64,000 nucleotides of DNA from Mesostigma viride. Its lineage: Eukaryota; Streptophyta; Mesostigmatophyceae; Mesostigmatales; Mesostigmataceae. The translations under genes were made by a program, and so were the position numbers. The stretch covers positions 1,536,898 through 1,600,897 of the forward strand of contig RPFO01000175.1 in assembly GCA_009746045.1 (NCBI GenBank). Reading direction: 5' to 3'. Of this stretch, positions 10,238 through 19,590 are shown one piece after another (the stretch's first letter is position 1; the number at the start of each line of letters is the position of its first letter). The notes below the pieces were generated by a model, which worked only from the letters and a program-made list of their open reading frames with translations, had not been told where the DNA came from and did no database searches.

Positions 10238-11706
10238 TCGCGCACGTACGTCTCAATGTACTCTCGCATGCCTGGCCAATAGAAGTTCTTTCTGGCCCGT
10301 GGCAGCAAGCGGTGGATCCCTTGGTGGCCACCGGCGAGAGAGTCATGGAGCTCATGGAGCAGAGCCGCTCGACATAACTCCGGGACGTACAGGCGCCAGC
10401 AGTCTGGCCTCACCATGACATAGAGTCGCCCGTCCTGGAACTTGCACGGGAGCTTGCCCATCTGCTTGGGGTGCAACCTGATTGCCTCTAAGGCCGCGGG
10501 CTCCGTGACAGTGAACCGACTAATCAACGTCTCCAGGACAGAAGTGATCGTGTACGTGTCCGCCTCCTCCTCAAGGGTTTGGTGCACGTACTCCGAAAAA
10601 ATGGTAGGGGGCCCGATGCGTTGCAGGTGAAAAATTCCCTGAGCCGGTACCACGTGGCTGAGTGGCACTCGTGACCGGGACCCCTCCCTTTCCCCGGGGG
10701 CGCGCACGTCCTCGCGCGCGGCCTCCCAGTCGGGAGACAGGTCGTCCTGGGTCGTGCGACCGGTGTGGAACAGATAGCGACTGTGCGGCGACCCTGGGTC
10801 GCCACAAGGCGAGCCAGGCTCCTGCGCGGAGCCACATGTGGTTTGAAGTACGTCCATAGTCTCATAAAAATCTGCGTAGTCCGCCCGCCGAGAAAGGGCG
10901 TCCGGGACCACATTCTCTGCACCCTTCACGTACTGAATTTTGAAAGGGGCAAACTGAGACAAGTACTCCTGCTGATGCACCGGGTAGTTACGCTCGGCGG
11001 GGATCATGGTGCGGGAGATATACTCAACCGGCTGTAACCCCTGACCCTGGTCCTGCAGGAGGACGCCGCCAATCGCAACCTTGCTCGCGTCCGTGGCCAC
11101 CACAAAGGGCCTTGACGGATCCGGGATAGCGAGCACGGGTGCTGTGGTCAAGCTGTGCTTGAGGGCCTCGAAGGCCTGCTGGCACGGTTCCGACCAGACA
11201 AAGGGAACACCCTTCTTGAGGAGGGCGTTGATGGGGGCAGCTATTGTCGCGAAGCGGGGGATAAAGCGTCGGTAGTATGACGCGATACCCAAAAAGCTGC
11301 GCACACCCTTGACGTCGGTCGGGGTCGGCCACTGTTGGATGGAAGCAATCTTTGCGGGGTCCGTCGCGACGCCAGCGGCAGAGAGGGTGTGACCCAAAAA
11401 GGGCACGCTGCGTCCAGCGCGGACCTTGGCCTTGCGGACCGAAAGATGCTCCTCTTCCATAATGCGCAACACTGTGTCGACGTCCTCTAAGTGATCCTCG
11501 AAAGTCTTGGAGTACACGAGGATGTCGTCCAGGTACGCGAGAGCGCATGTGCGCTTGTAGGACCACGGGGGCTTCACTCCCCTGTTGGGGTCCTTGAGGT
11601 CACGGGAAACCTGCGGAAGATGCGCGGTTCCCATGACAGGGCGGAGGATGTCGTTCATGAGCATCTGGAAGCTCGCGGGGGAATTGCACAAACCCATCGC
11701 GGCCAC
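10093..11706 (-). pseudogene. Chromovirus RT and RNase H with internal deletions, plus integrase zinc finger
   Basis: It reads from the RT block AAMGLCNSPASFQ through the active site ALAYLDDILVYS, thumb and connection (FLGHTLSAAGV, FLGIASYYRRFIP), RNase H start (FVVATDASKVAIGGVLLQ), then HHCC integrase zinc finger (HELHDSLAGGHQG, CPSCQ). The upstream frame jumps from the protease-RT linker (EFPPHRSV) directly to PEDCHKTAFNTPFGHYQF. The first RT blocks, including the first catalytic Asp, are therefore missing; in the family about 100 residues lie between. RNase H is also shortened: PVHQQE runs straight into EYLSQFAPFKIQYVKGAENV, losing the section with a second catalytic Asp. Confidence 0.9.
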
Positions 11707-12818
11707 CCGAAACTGGTAATGCCCAAAGGGCGTGTTGAACGCCGTCTTGTGACAATCCTCCGGGGCGATGCGAAGCTGCGGTGGAGCACTGAGCGGTGCG
11801 GGGGAAACTCCTGCTTGCTTTCGTCAAAGAGCTTCTCCCGTCGCGCTAGAACCGCGTTATAACGCTCCGTCTCCTCGGGTGTAAACCCCACGCCGATCTC
11901 ATTAAGGAGAACCTCTATGTTGGAGAGGTCAAGACGGTACATGTAGTACTCCTTGCCTCGACGCAGCTTACTCTCCAGTGACTTGAGGCTCATGAGGATC
12001 TGCGAGGCGTTGCGGGGCTGGGTGACTTCCCGCTCGTGCGTGATGTTATGCACGTCGGGGCCCTGCACTTGGTATTCGCTGACAGGGCTCCAAAAGGAAC
12101 CGTCAGGGAACCACACCACGCGACGCCGAATGCTAATGTCCACATCCTGCGCGTCCAGCCAGTCGATGCCGATGATGATGTCGGCAGCTCCCAGCGGTGC
12201 GACCGTGGCTGTGAGCTCCACAGGGATGCCTTGAATCACAGCCTTGATATCAACCCGACCAGGCGAGGGGCTCTTGCGACCATCTGAATAGGTCACATTC
12301 ACCACTGTCGCATGTGGCCGGATGTCGTATCCTGCGCGACGCGCCAATGCCTCGTTGATGAACGACGTAGACGCACCCGTGTCCACCATGAACTGCACGT
12401 CCATGACGGTCTTGTCCTTGAGGTAGGGGTCTAATGCTGATCCCGGTACAGCCAGACCTCCCCTAAACAGGAGCAAGTTGCGGGTACCAGCCGGAGTTGC
12501 GCGCGTAGGCTGGTCGGAGCTCGCTGCGCTACCCGTGGCCGGCTGCGTGCTTGGGGCAGAGTTCTCGCCCAAGGATGCATCCGCACTTGTATTCGCTACA
12601 AGCGGGGTGCGACTATCTACTGGAACGACTGATTCTGCGCCCGCGCTGGTATTCGCTACCAACGGGGTGTCCTTATCTAAGCTGTCTATCTGCCCGACGT
12701 TATTGACTTGCGCTACCCTATCTACCTGTCCTACATCTACCTCTATCCGTGTAGGCAGGGACACTACGCACGAGGAACGGAGGGCCGGGAGACCGCCTCG
12801 TTCGACCGCCCGGTCCAC
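11655..12818 (-). CDS. Chromovirus protease and protease-RT linker
   Basis: Retropepsin active site FMVDTGASTSFI (about 12360-12395) and the partner motif IIGIDWLDAQD (about 12148-12180) are intact. The domain follows a Ser/Thr-rich repeat section (LVANTSA units). The frame overlaps the end of gag (12764-12818), so expression would need frameshifting or a fused reading. The normal RT beginning is missing downstream because of the deletion described for the RT entry. Here protease precedes RT and integrase, the standard Ty3/gypsy order and a useful contrast with elements A and B. Confidence 0.88.
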   Translation of the reverse strand: MDRAVERGGLPALRSSCVVSLPTRIEVDVGQVDRVAQVNNVGQIDSLDKDTPLVANTSAGAESVVPVDSRTPLVANTSADASLGENSAPSTQPATGSAASSDQPTRATPAGTRNLLLFRGGLAVPGSALDPYLKDKTVMDVQFMVDTGASTSFINEALARRAGYDIRPHATVVNVTYSDGRKSPSPGRVDIKAVIQGIPVELTATVAPLGAADIIIGIDWLDAQDVDISIRRRVVWFPDGSFWSPVSEYQVQGPDVHNITHEREVTQPRNASQILMSLKSLESKLRRGKEYYMYRLDLSNIEVLLNEIGVGFTPEETERYNAVLARREKLFDESKQEFPPHRSVLHRSFASPRRIVTRRRSTRPLGITSFGWPRWVCAIPPRASRCS

Positions 12819-14677
12819 TCTTCCCCCTCTACCTCATCCTCCTCGTCGCCATGCCCATAGCCGGCGACCGCCTTGCCATCCATAACCCCCGAGGCGCCAT
12901 TACCCGAGTCCTGTTGCTGTGAGAACAACTCATTCAACTCGCGGTTCACCCGCTGGAACGAAGGACCCGTAGCGCGGGGCGTCTGGTGCTGCGTGGGACG
13001 CTGCCGGGCGTCCTGCAACTTGGCTGCGCGCTCGCCCGCGTTGCGAGGCCGGTCTGGGCGCCGTGCTTGTTCCGGGCGCTTACCGAAGGCAGGCCCGGAG
13101 AAACGGGGTGACGTCTGCTCGTCGCCACGATCGCGATCCCGTGGTGGTCGCGTGCAGTCCTTCTTGAGATGACCGACCTCGCCGCACCGGAAGCATCGCG
13201 CCTTGGACGCATCGATTGCATTGACCTGGGGCGCTTCATAGTCGCCGTCCTCCTGCTCGTGGTCGATAATGTCCTCAGAGGACCCATCTTGGTCCACCGT
13301 AGTGAAGTGGACGCGACGCGGTGCAGCACCAGCATGCCGATAGGTGACCGCTGCGCGGCGGCGTGCGAGCACATCTGACACCTTTAGAAGGTACTGCTGG
13401 ATCTCGATCACATCCCACTGCTCCCACGGTATCTCAGCAAAGCGCTTTAGCACCTCATCTAGGAGTTCCGGACTCAGCGCCTCAATGAACCGCGCCCTGT
13501 ATTCTGTCCAGGTCAAGTCCTCAAGGCGAGCCGAGAATGCTTCAAACTCTGTCAGAAACTCGCGGAACGGTGTGGTGCCTTGGCGTAGCTTGGAAAAAGC
13601 CAGACGCTCGTGGAGCTTCCAGTCAGGGGGCACCAGCTTGCGCTCAATGCGCTCTAGTAGCTCCTCTACTGTGCGAGGGTACAAGCGCGACGCGACACTC
13701 TCACAGTTGAGTATGCCGACCACTGAGGGATCCATGCAGTTGGTGACGACGTAGGAGATAAGAACCTCGGTAGCTAGCTCCCACCCATTGTGGTTGCACC
13801 ACGCCCAGTAGATCTGTACCCACATACGCGTCCATTCGTCGATCTCGCGAGGGTTCATAGTCGCGCGCAGCTTGGGCACTGGTTTAAAGTCAGGCATGGG
13901 CGGCGCCTTAAACGCGTCGGCCCGAGGTCCGCCCACTGCGCGATATGGCGGAACATTAAAGATCGACAACGAGTCATCTGCCGATGCAGGCGCTGACCTA
14001 GTCGCGCTGCGTTGTAGCCAGACAGACGAGGGATGCGCGTAGCCAGGATCACTGGGTGCCATGCGACTCAAGTTGAGGTTATTGCCATGCGACACGCTCG
14101 GCCGCGCAGGTCCGGCTGCTGGGACATTGCGCGCCGGATGGGACGACGCGGGCCCAGCCTCATCGTATACCGGCGGTGGAACCCTAGCCTCGTCCTGGGT
14201 CCACAGCGATGTCGCATTGGACTGCAGGTCACTGCCAAAAGAAACCCGTCGACCGCTCGCCCAGGGATGTTGTAATCGTTGGGCACGTTGCGCGTGATAA
14301 TAGGTCGCGTTCTGACTAAGCGGACCAAACATCTGCGACCCGGTCGGCTGGCTTAGCGGCTGCTGCTGCTGCTGCAACGGCGGAAGCTGCTGCGGCTGCT
14401 GCCACTGTTGCTGCTGCGGCGGCGGTGGCTGCTGCTGCTGTACTGGCTGCTGCTGCCACTGCTGCGGCAACGGCTGTTGCTGTTCCGAATGCTGCTGTGG
14501 GGACTGCACTGGGTGCTGCTGCGGCTGCCCGGGCGGGCGTTGCTGCGGCTGCACTGACTGGTGCTGGGCTGCACTCGTGGGATTCGATCTGGGCCGGGTC
14601 TCATCACCTGCCCGTTCCATCAGCTGGTTATACTCAGCCTGCATTCGCTGCGGCTGGTATTCCTCCCTATTATCCAT
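12764..14677 (-). CDS. Chromovirus gag with CCHC zinc knuckle
   Basis: The frame is open from 14821, but its first ATG is at 14675-14677 (MDNREEYQPQ). The N-terminal third is Gln/Pro-rich from a CAG-type repeat. The capsid-like middle has MNPREIDEWTRMWVQIYW and FREFLTEFEAFSARLEDL, typical of Ty3 gag. The zinc knuckle C-x2-C-x4-H-x4-C reads CFRCGEVGHLKKDC (about 13153-13195). A basic Arg/Pro-rich tail follows. The protease frame overlaps its end. Confidence 0.9.
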   Translation of the reverse strand: MDNREEYQPQRMQAEYNQLMERAGDETRPRSNPTSAAQHQSVQPQQRPPGQPQQHPVQSPQQHSEQQQPLPQQWQQQPVQQQQPPPPQQQQWQQPQQLPPLQQQQQPLSQPTGSQMFGPLSQNATYYHAQRAQRLQHPWASGRRVSFGSDLQSNATSLWTQDEARVPPPVYDEAGPASSHPARNVPAAGPARPSVSHGNNLNLSRMAPSDPGYAHPSSVWLQRSATRSAPASADDSLSIFNVPPYRAVGGPRADAFKAPPMPDFKPVPKLRATMNPREIDEWTRMWVQIYWAWCNHNGWELATEVLISYVVTNCMDPSVVGILNCESVASRLYPRTVEELLERIERKLVPPDWKLHERLAFSKLRQGTTPFREFLTEFEAFSARLEDLTWTEYRARFIEALSPELLDEVLKRFAEIPWEQWDVIEIQQYLLKVSDVLARRRAAVTYRHAGAAPRRVHFTTVDQDGSSEDIIDHEQEDGDYEAPQVNAIDASKARCFRCGEVGHLKKDCTRPPRDRDRGDEQTSPRFSGPAFGKRPEQARRPDRPRNAGERAAKLQDARQRPTQHQTPRATGPSFQRVNRELNELFSQQQDSGNGASGVMDGKAVAGYGHGDEEDEVEGEEWTGRSNEAVSRPSVPRA

Positions 14678-15045
14678 CCTATCCGCTCCTCGTGGCCTTC
14701 GCGGCTCACGGGAGGTACTAGCCAGCTCACCTGGGTGACCTACAGGACTGCCTTGCTGGTAGGACGAGCCCTGTTGTGATACCTCCTGTACTTGGTACTC
14801 TGGGCTGCCCTGCCTATCCAAGTCTACACCCCATCCTCGGAATGACTCCTAGCCGTGCCGCGTACCTTCTTTTTACCCCGCGGCATGTTTACCAGTACCA
14901 CATCCACAAGAGAAGGAAGGAAGGAGAGAGGAAGAAGGAGGAAAATGCCATGCACATGCCCACAAGCAATCAACCAAGCGACTGCCCTACGTTATTCTGC
15001 TAATGTAGCTATTATATAGTAAGCTATAATTAGTACTCTACTCCT

Positions 15046-15468
15046 CTAGAAACTAGGTGGCTGCCTAGGTGGGGTGCTGACAGTGAGTTGGCTGAACGTG
15101 ACTGTGACAGCCTGTGTGTCCCCCGTCCTGCTCTCTACTGTTGCACTATTGGGTGCATAGCTACGGCCCCTAGGCATTGGGCGAGTCCTAATCTCCTGAG
15201 GTGGTGCCTCTACGTGCAAGCCTACTGGACGTGTCATGTATTCCTGGATAAACCTATCTGCTTCCCATGCTGTCTTGAATCCCTTAAAGATAGCCCTATG
15301 CCTATCCACTATATAGTTCTTGCAGTCTACCCAGCTATAGAAAATACCTACTTTCCCTGTGCCTCCATCATGTGCCACAGCATAGTAAAGTTGCCTAGAT
15401 ACATCACTATCCCAACCCCCAAGTCCATTATTATATCTATTATTATTTCTATTATTACTATTAGCCAT
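15046..15468 (-). CDS. Leader ORF with RNase H1-N / viroplasmin-like domain (Cauli_VI type)
   Basis: A 140-codon ORF (ATG 15468) lies between the chromovirus 5' LTR and gag, on the same strand. After an Asn/Arg-rich start it contains LYYAVAHDGG, then VGIFYSWVDCKNYIV and FKGFKTAWEADRFIQEY. This matches the pattern of the small RNA:DNA-hybrid-binding domain at the N terminus of eukaryotic RNase H1 and in viroplasmin-type proteins: YYAV, G-I-Y-x-S-W-x-E/D-C, F-K-x-F-x-x-x-x-E-A. The C-terminal 60 residues are Pro/Thr/Ser-rich without a domain. A stand-alone copy in a chromovirus leader is not something I know. It could be a captured host fragment or belong to an unrecognised insertion in the leader. 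Confidence 0.72.
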   Translation of the reverse strand: MANSNNRNNNRYNNGLGGWDSDVSRQLYYAVAHDGGTGKVGIFYSWVDCKNYIVDRHRAIFKGFKTAWEADRFIQEYMTRPVGLHVEAPPQEIRTRPMPRGRSYAPNSATVESRTGDTQAVTVTFSQLTVSTPPRQPPSF

Positions 15469-16145
15469 CACACACGTTGTCTATTGCCAGCAGACAGAGA
15501 TAGAAAAGAGAAAGGAACCTTTTTACCTCTAGTGTGTGACCTGTCACAGGGGGGGGATGCCAACTGGCTCTAATCTAATCACTATCACAGAAATCAGGAG
15601 CTTCGCGCCCCTAATTCCATACAAGAGGGTAGCCTCCGTGATAACTGCCCGCCTTTTCGCAAGGACGAAGCCACGGAAACCACCCTACCAGCGCCCACAG
15701 CTTTCGCAGCCAGGACGCTAGTAGTCACAATACGTCACAGAAACGACAAATTCACAAACAAAACAACAAGGATGGGCGCACATCCTACGCGTGCAGGTAA
15801 GAGAGACGGAGCAAGGCGGTTGGCTGCAAGCTACTACCACATACTGCATGACAAAACGTACCTTGGCGTTGCGCAGCCGACTTTCCTCCCTAGCTTGTGG
15901 CGCCGATTCCTTGTGTGGTGCAGAGCCGAGCTCCCCGTCGGTGCCCAGTCGACAGGTGATGCTTCTAAGCCCTACCTATGACCGCCCTTTCAGCTAGACG
16001 ATGCCGCCGTTCACCACAGCCAGTTTCCCAGGCTGGCGGGTCGAACTCGGCTTTCTATCTCACTAAATATTGGGCCGGTCCTGCGCAGGCCCTGCGCTAT
16101 TAAGAATGCACCTTGCGGCTTCGCGAGCACCTGTGGAAAACCTCT
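15469..16145 (-). other. Chromovirus leader, no gene seen
   Basis: Untranslated stretch between the 5' LTR and the leader ORF. Only short ORFs without recognisable domains occur here. Confidence 0.6.
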
Positions 16146-16163
16146 AGAACTACCTCCGATCCA
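16146..16163 (-). other. Primer binding site of chromovirus
   Basis: One base after the 5' LTR end, the minus strand reads TGGATCGGAGGTAGTTCT. The leading TGG complements a tRNA 3' CCA. I could not assign the tRNA from memory. Confidence 0.7.
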
Positions 16164-16164
16164 G

Positions 16165-16831
16165 TGTTACGTCCCGAGCCGGACGGTGCGAAAGATCTAA
16201 TCTAGTATAAGGTGCAGTTTAATAAGCCGGCATAGCCGCGCATCCGCGTACCGCGATAGCAAGCAAAGATCGCAGTAAATTGACTAACTGAGCAGCGGTT
16301 TATCCTCAGCTAGGCCTTATAGCATGATTAATTAATCTAGCTATATAACACGGCATGTCATGAGGCAAATGACATCCGGATTAGTGCCCCTTGGTCTGAG
16401 AGAGTCGTCAACACTCGTTTCATTAATCATCAAACCAAAGAGAGAGAGTCCATCGTCCACAGACCAATTTCACCTAGCTGCGCTACCAAGCTGGCAAGTT
16501 GGTGTGCAGGCGCGCCGACATGCGCGCCGATCTTCCAGATACTGCCGTCAAGCCCCAATAGGCTCTGTATGACGTCTAGGGCCGGTCCGGCCCCTAGAAG
16601 ATCTCGTACTTCTGGCTAGGCCCAAAATAACTGGTCCGGAACATACAAAGTACCAAATAAACCGCACAAGTCCCGAACTTCGGACAAATTCCCAAATAAG
16701 TCCCGAACTGAGTCCTATAGTCCGGCGGACTATGAAAGCGAGCTATCGAAAGTCCCAAACGAATAACAAATGACTTTCGACTTATTTATTGAAGGCATTG
16801 TTACGCCCATATAAAGGTCTGGGCCGCAACA
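16165..16831 (-). repeat. 5' LTR of chromovirus
   Basis: Near-identical partner of 6645-7314. On the minus strand it begins at 16831. It is flanked on the right by ATGTC, the target duplication. Confidence 0.95.
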
Positions 16832-16836
16832 ATGTC

Positions 16837-19371
16837 ACCTTTGCCAAGCTGAGGGAGAAGGACCGGGGTTGGAAGATGCTGGAGCCACAAGTGGGTCAGA
16901 GGGTTTTAGCTTGGAAGGAACCGAGCCTGTATGGCAAACGTGGTAGCTGGAGTCCTGGGGTGGTTACCCAGGTTGATGAAGCTAGCCACGCATGCTTGGT
17001 CAGCATGGAGGACGAACCAAAGCATGTGCACCGGCTGAGTTGGTCATATGTCAAGCCTAACCTGATGAATGAGGGCAGTCAGGCACAAGGCTCACAGGAT
17101 CTGCAGGATTTTCAGGTCCCAAGTGACATCACTGATGCAATGACCACATCTGTTGCAGGGGAATCTGTCAGCCCTGGCCAGGTTGCAGAGGTACCTGTTG
17201 AACAGGCTGCAAGGTCAACAGCTGGGGAGTCAACTGTCAAGCCCAAGGCTCTAACCAAGCCCAGGGGGACAAGTTTGGCTGGATTGATTGGGGCTCTGCA
17301 AAGGGCCAAGAAGCAGAAGGTAGCCAAGCTCAGGTGGCATGGCAATCTGGGGCTGGACACTGCCTTAGAGGTAGACACTAATTCTCAGGTCTCCATCATT
17401 GGGACCAGAGCTGCAGCAGGGTACAGCATGGCTGAGCCCAGCTATCAGTTTGTGTCTGACTTCAGTGGCGGGGTACACGTGAAGGTACTGGGTGAGGTAT
17501 CTATTCCTATCCTTGGACAGGACACTGCATTTTGTGTCTTGGAGGGCTATCAGGGACCTGCTCTTCTGGGGCAGAATTTCCTATGCCAGGATGGAGTAGT
17601 GATCACGTCCTCTCTCCTGACTAAGGAAGGGGCTGGTCAGGTCCCGCTGATTAATTTCAGGACCACTCACCTATCACGTACAGTAACCAGGTCGGTTAAG
17701 CGTGTGCAAGTGTGCCAGGGGCAGGAGCCTTAATTGGTTGATGACCTCATATTGCCAGCTGCTAGTCATCCAAGCAGTTTGGGCATTGGTCCTCACTCAC
17801 TTGCTGGACACAGCCCTATCAACTACCAAGGCCTGGTGAAGCTCATGTCCTCTCCCATTATGTGTCCCCAGGTCACACTGGGTCTGATTAAATCTGGGGA
17901 GGACTGGATCTCCAAGAAATGCGTGGAACCTGTCAATGACCTGCCTCCTGCACGGCGTCTACTCAAGCTCAAGTTTGTCATCAAGATGAAGGAGGTGGAC
18001 GGGGTCAAGGTACCACATGTCAGGCCAGTGCTGAATGAGTTCAAGGGTACTGGTGAGTGCACTGCTGAGGAGTTGTATACCCCTGGCATGCTGCATGACA
18101 CTTGGAGGCTGCTGCTGTGTGTATTTCTAGGCCTTCTCAACAAGGGCTTGGACTATGGCTCAGTGGTGGTAGACTTCAAGAGGGCATTTCTGGAGGGGGA
18201 TGCAGATGTGGCACAGGAAAAGTGGGAGGGCAAGACGCCTTTCTATGTCAGGGTGCCTGCTGTATGGAAAAGGGACATTCACACTGAGTTCCTTAAAATC
18301 CTCAAGGGCCTGGAGGGCCTGAGGTCAAGTCCAATAATCTGGAGGGAGACTCTCAACCGTTTCCTGAAGGAGCATTGCAACTTGAAGGTCTCTCCTGTAG
18401 ACCCCTGTCTGTTTCTGGGGCAATGGGAAGGCCTACCAGTGTATGCTTCGCTGCACGGGGATGACCTACATCTGATAGCTCCCACGTCGTGGCTCAAGGA
18501 GCTGATCTCCATCATTAAGTCCAAGTTTCCTCTGGGTAGTAGGGAGCAATGGCAGGTGGAGAATGAGCCTCTACTGTTTGTGGGCATGGAGGCCACACTG
18601 GTAAGGAAAAAGGGGGAGTGGCGTATGCTGCTGGTGGGGGGCAATGATTATCAAGAGACCCTCGTTAGCAAGCTTCCTCCAGTCATCACACAGGCACTGT
18701 GTCCCATGGTGAGGGGCATGGTTGCTTGGGTGGCAGGCATTTCCAGGCCAGACCTTATGGTCATAGCCAGGTTGCCTGATGACATGCTGATGGAGCTAGG
18801 GTCTGCCAAGGTGGCTGATCAGGTCAGCCTGGCTTCATCTGGCATTCTGTTGTCTGCAATGGATTTATCACAACCCATTTGCATGGAGCTGTATGTGGAT
18901 AGCTCAATGGACAGCAGGCAGGTCTCCAAGGTCAGGGGCAGGGCTGCAGGGCTCTATGTGCTCAGACAGGAAGGCCTGGGGAGTTTGGTGAGCTGGTTCA
19001 GTCGCCTGCACAAACGGGTGGCTGTCAATAGTGATGTGGCAGAATGCAGGGCTATTTGTGAAGGCATTCACACAAGCCTTTATCTGAAGGAGTTGCTTCA
19101 TTAGATGACTTCTAACACTCCTTGGCCACTTCAGGTTACCACTCTTCTCAAAACAGACTCCGTGGGGATGGTGCAATTTGTGCACAGGCAGATGGCCAGA
19201 AGTAGGGACTTGGATTATCTCCTTCTTAAGGAATTGTCCTCCTTGGCCAATATTGAGCATATCCCTGGGGTTGACAATCCTGCTGATGCTTTGACCAAGC
19301 TAGTGCAGAAGGCAGCAGTGCAATACAAGGTTCTTCAGTCTCTGATGGACCCATCTCAGCAAGCTGTCTAA
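16837..19371 (+). pseudogene. Pol of element B, second part: integrase tail, retropepsin-like domain, RT, RNase H
   Basis: It continues the integrase frame of 6644. Order: SH3-like integrase tail (QVGQRVLAWKEPSLYGKRGSW), a linker, a retropepsin-like domain (VDTNSQVSII at about 17371-17400; ALLGQNFL at about 17560-17583), an in-frame TAA (17731-17733), RT (RRLLKLKFVIKMK; VDFKRAFLEGD; GLEGLRSSPIIW; DPCLFL; LHGDDLHLIA), then RNase H (LYVDSSMDSRQ; NSDVAECRA) and a second in-frame stop (TAG 19102-19104) before LKTDSVGMV. The catalytic DTG is DTNS here and the polymerase box is HGDD in place of YVDD. The two stops probably inactivate this copy. Confidence 0.87.
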
Positions 19372-19590
19372 GCTGGTGCCTGGTTATAGGGCATTGGAGA
19401 GCAGATTGTGTGGTAGTGTCAGCATTGTGACTGGCATAATACCTGTATTTTAGTCTGTACTAAGGCTCATGGACCATGGTACACTCACTCTGATTTTAAT
19501 CAGGATACAGCCAGGTTTTGGCTGGGGTTCATGCTGTTGACTACACAAGGTTGACAGGTCCATTACAGACCATGTATTCTACTTGAAAAG
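19372..19590 (+). other. 3' UTR of element B, first part
   Basis: Non-coding sequence after the RNase H stop, interrupted by D1. It resumes at 21555 and runs to the polypurine tract. Confidence 0.7.

Larger units (their letters stand above)
6645..16831 (-). mobile_element. Ty3/gypsy chromovirus, full length, inserted in element B integrase
   Basis: LTRs at 6645-7314 and 16165-16831 are bounded by TGTTACG..CGTAACA and flanked by the 5-bp duplication ATGTC (6640-6644 and 16832-16836). The coding strand is minus, so the 5' LTR is the right one. Order on the minus strand: primer binding site, leader with a small RNase H1-N-like ORF, gag with CCHC knuckle, protease, RT, RNase H, integrase, chromodomain, a 437-codon 3' ORF, polypurine tract, 3' LTR. 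RT and RNase H each have an internal deletion, and integrase has frameshifts, so this copy is not autonomous. The LTRs differ by about half a dozen changes by eye. Confidence 0.95.
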
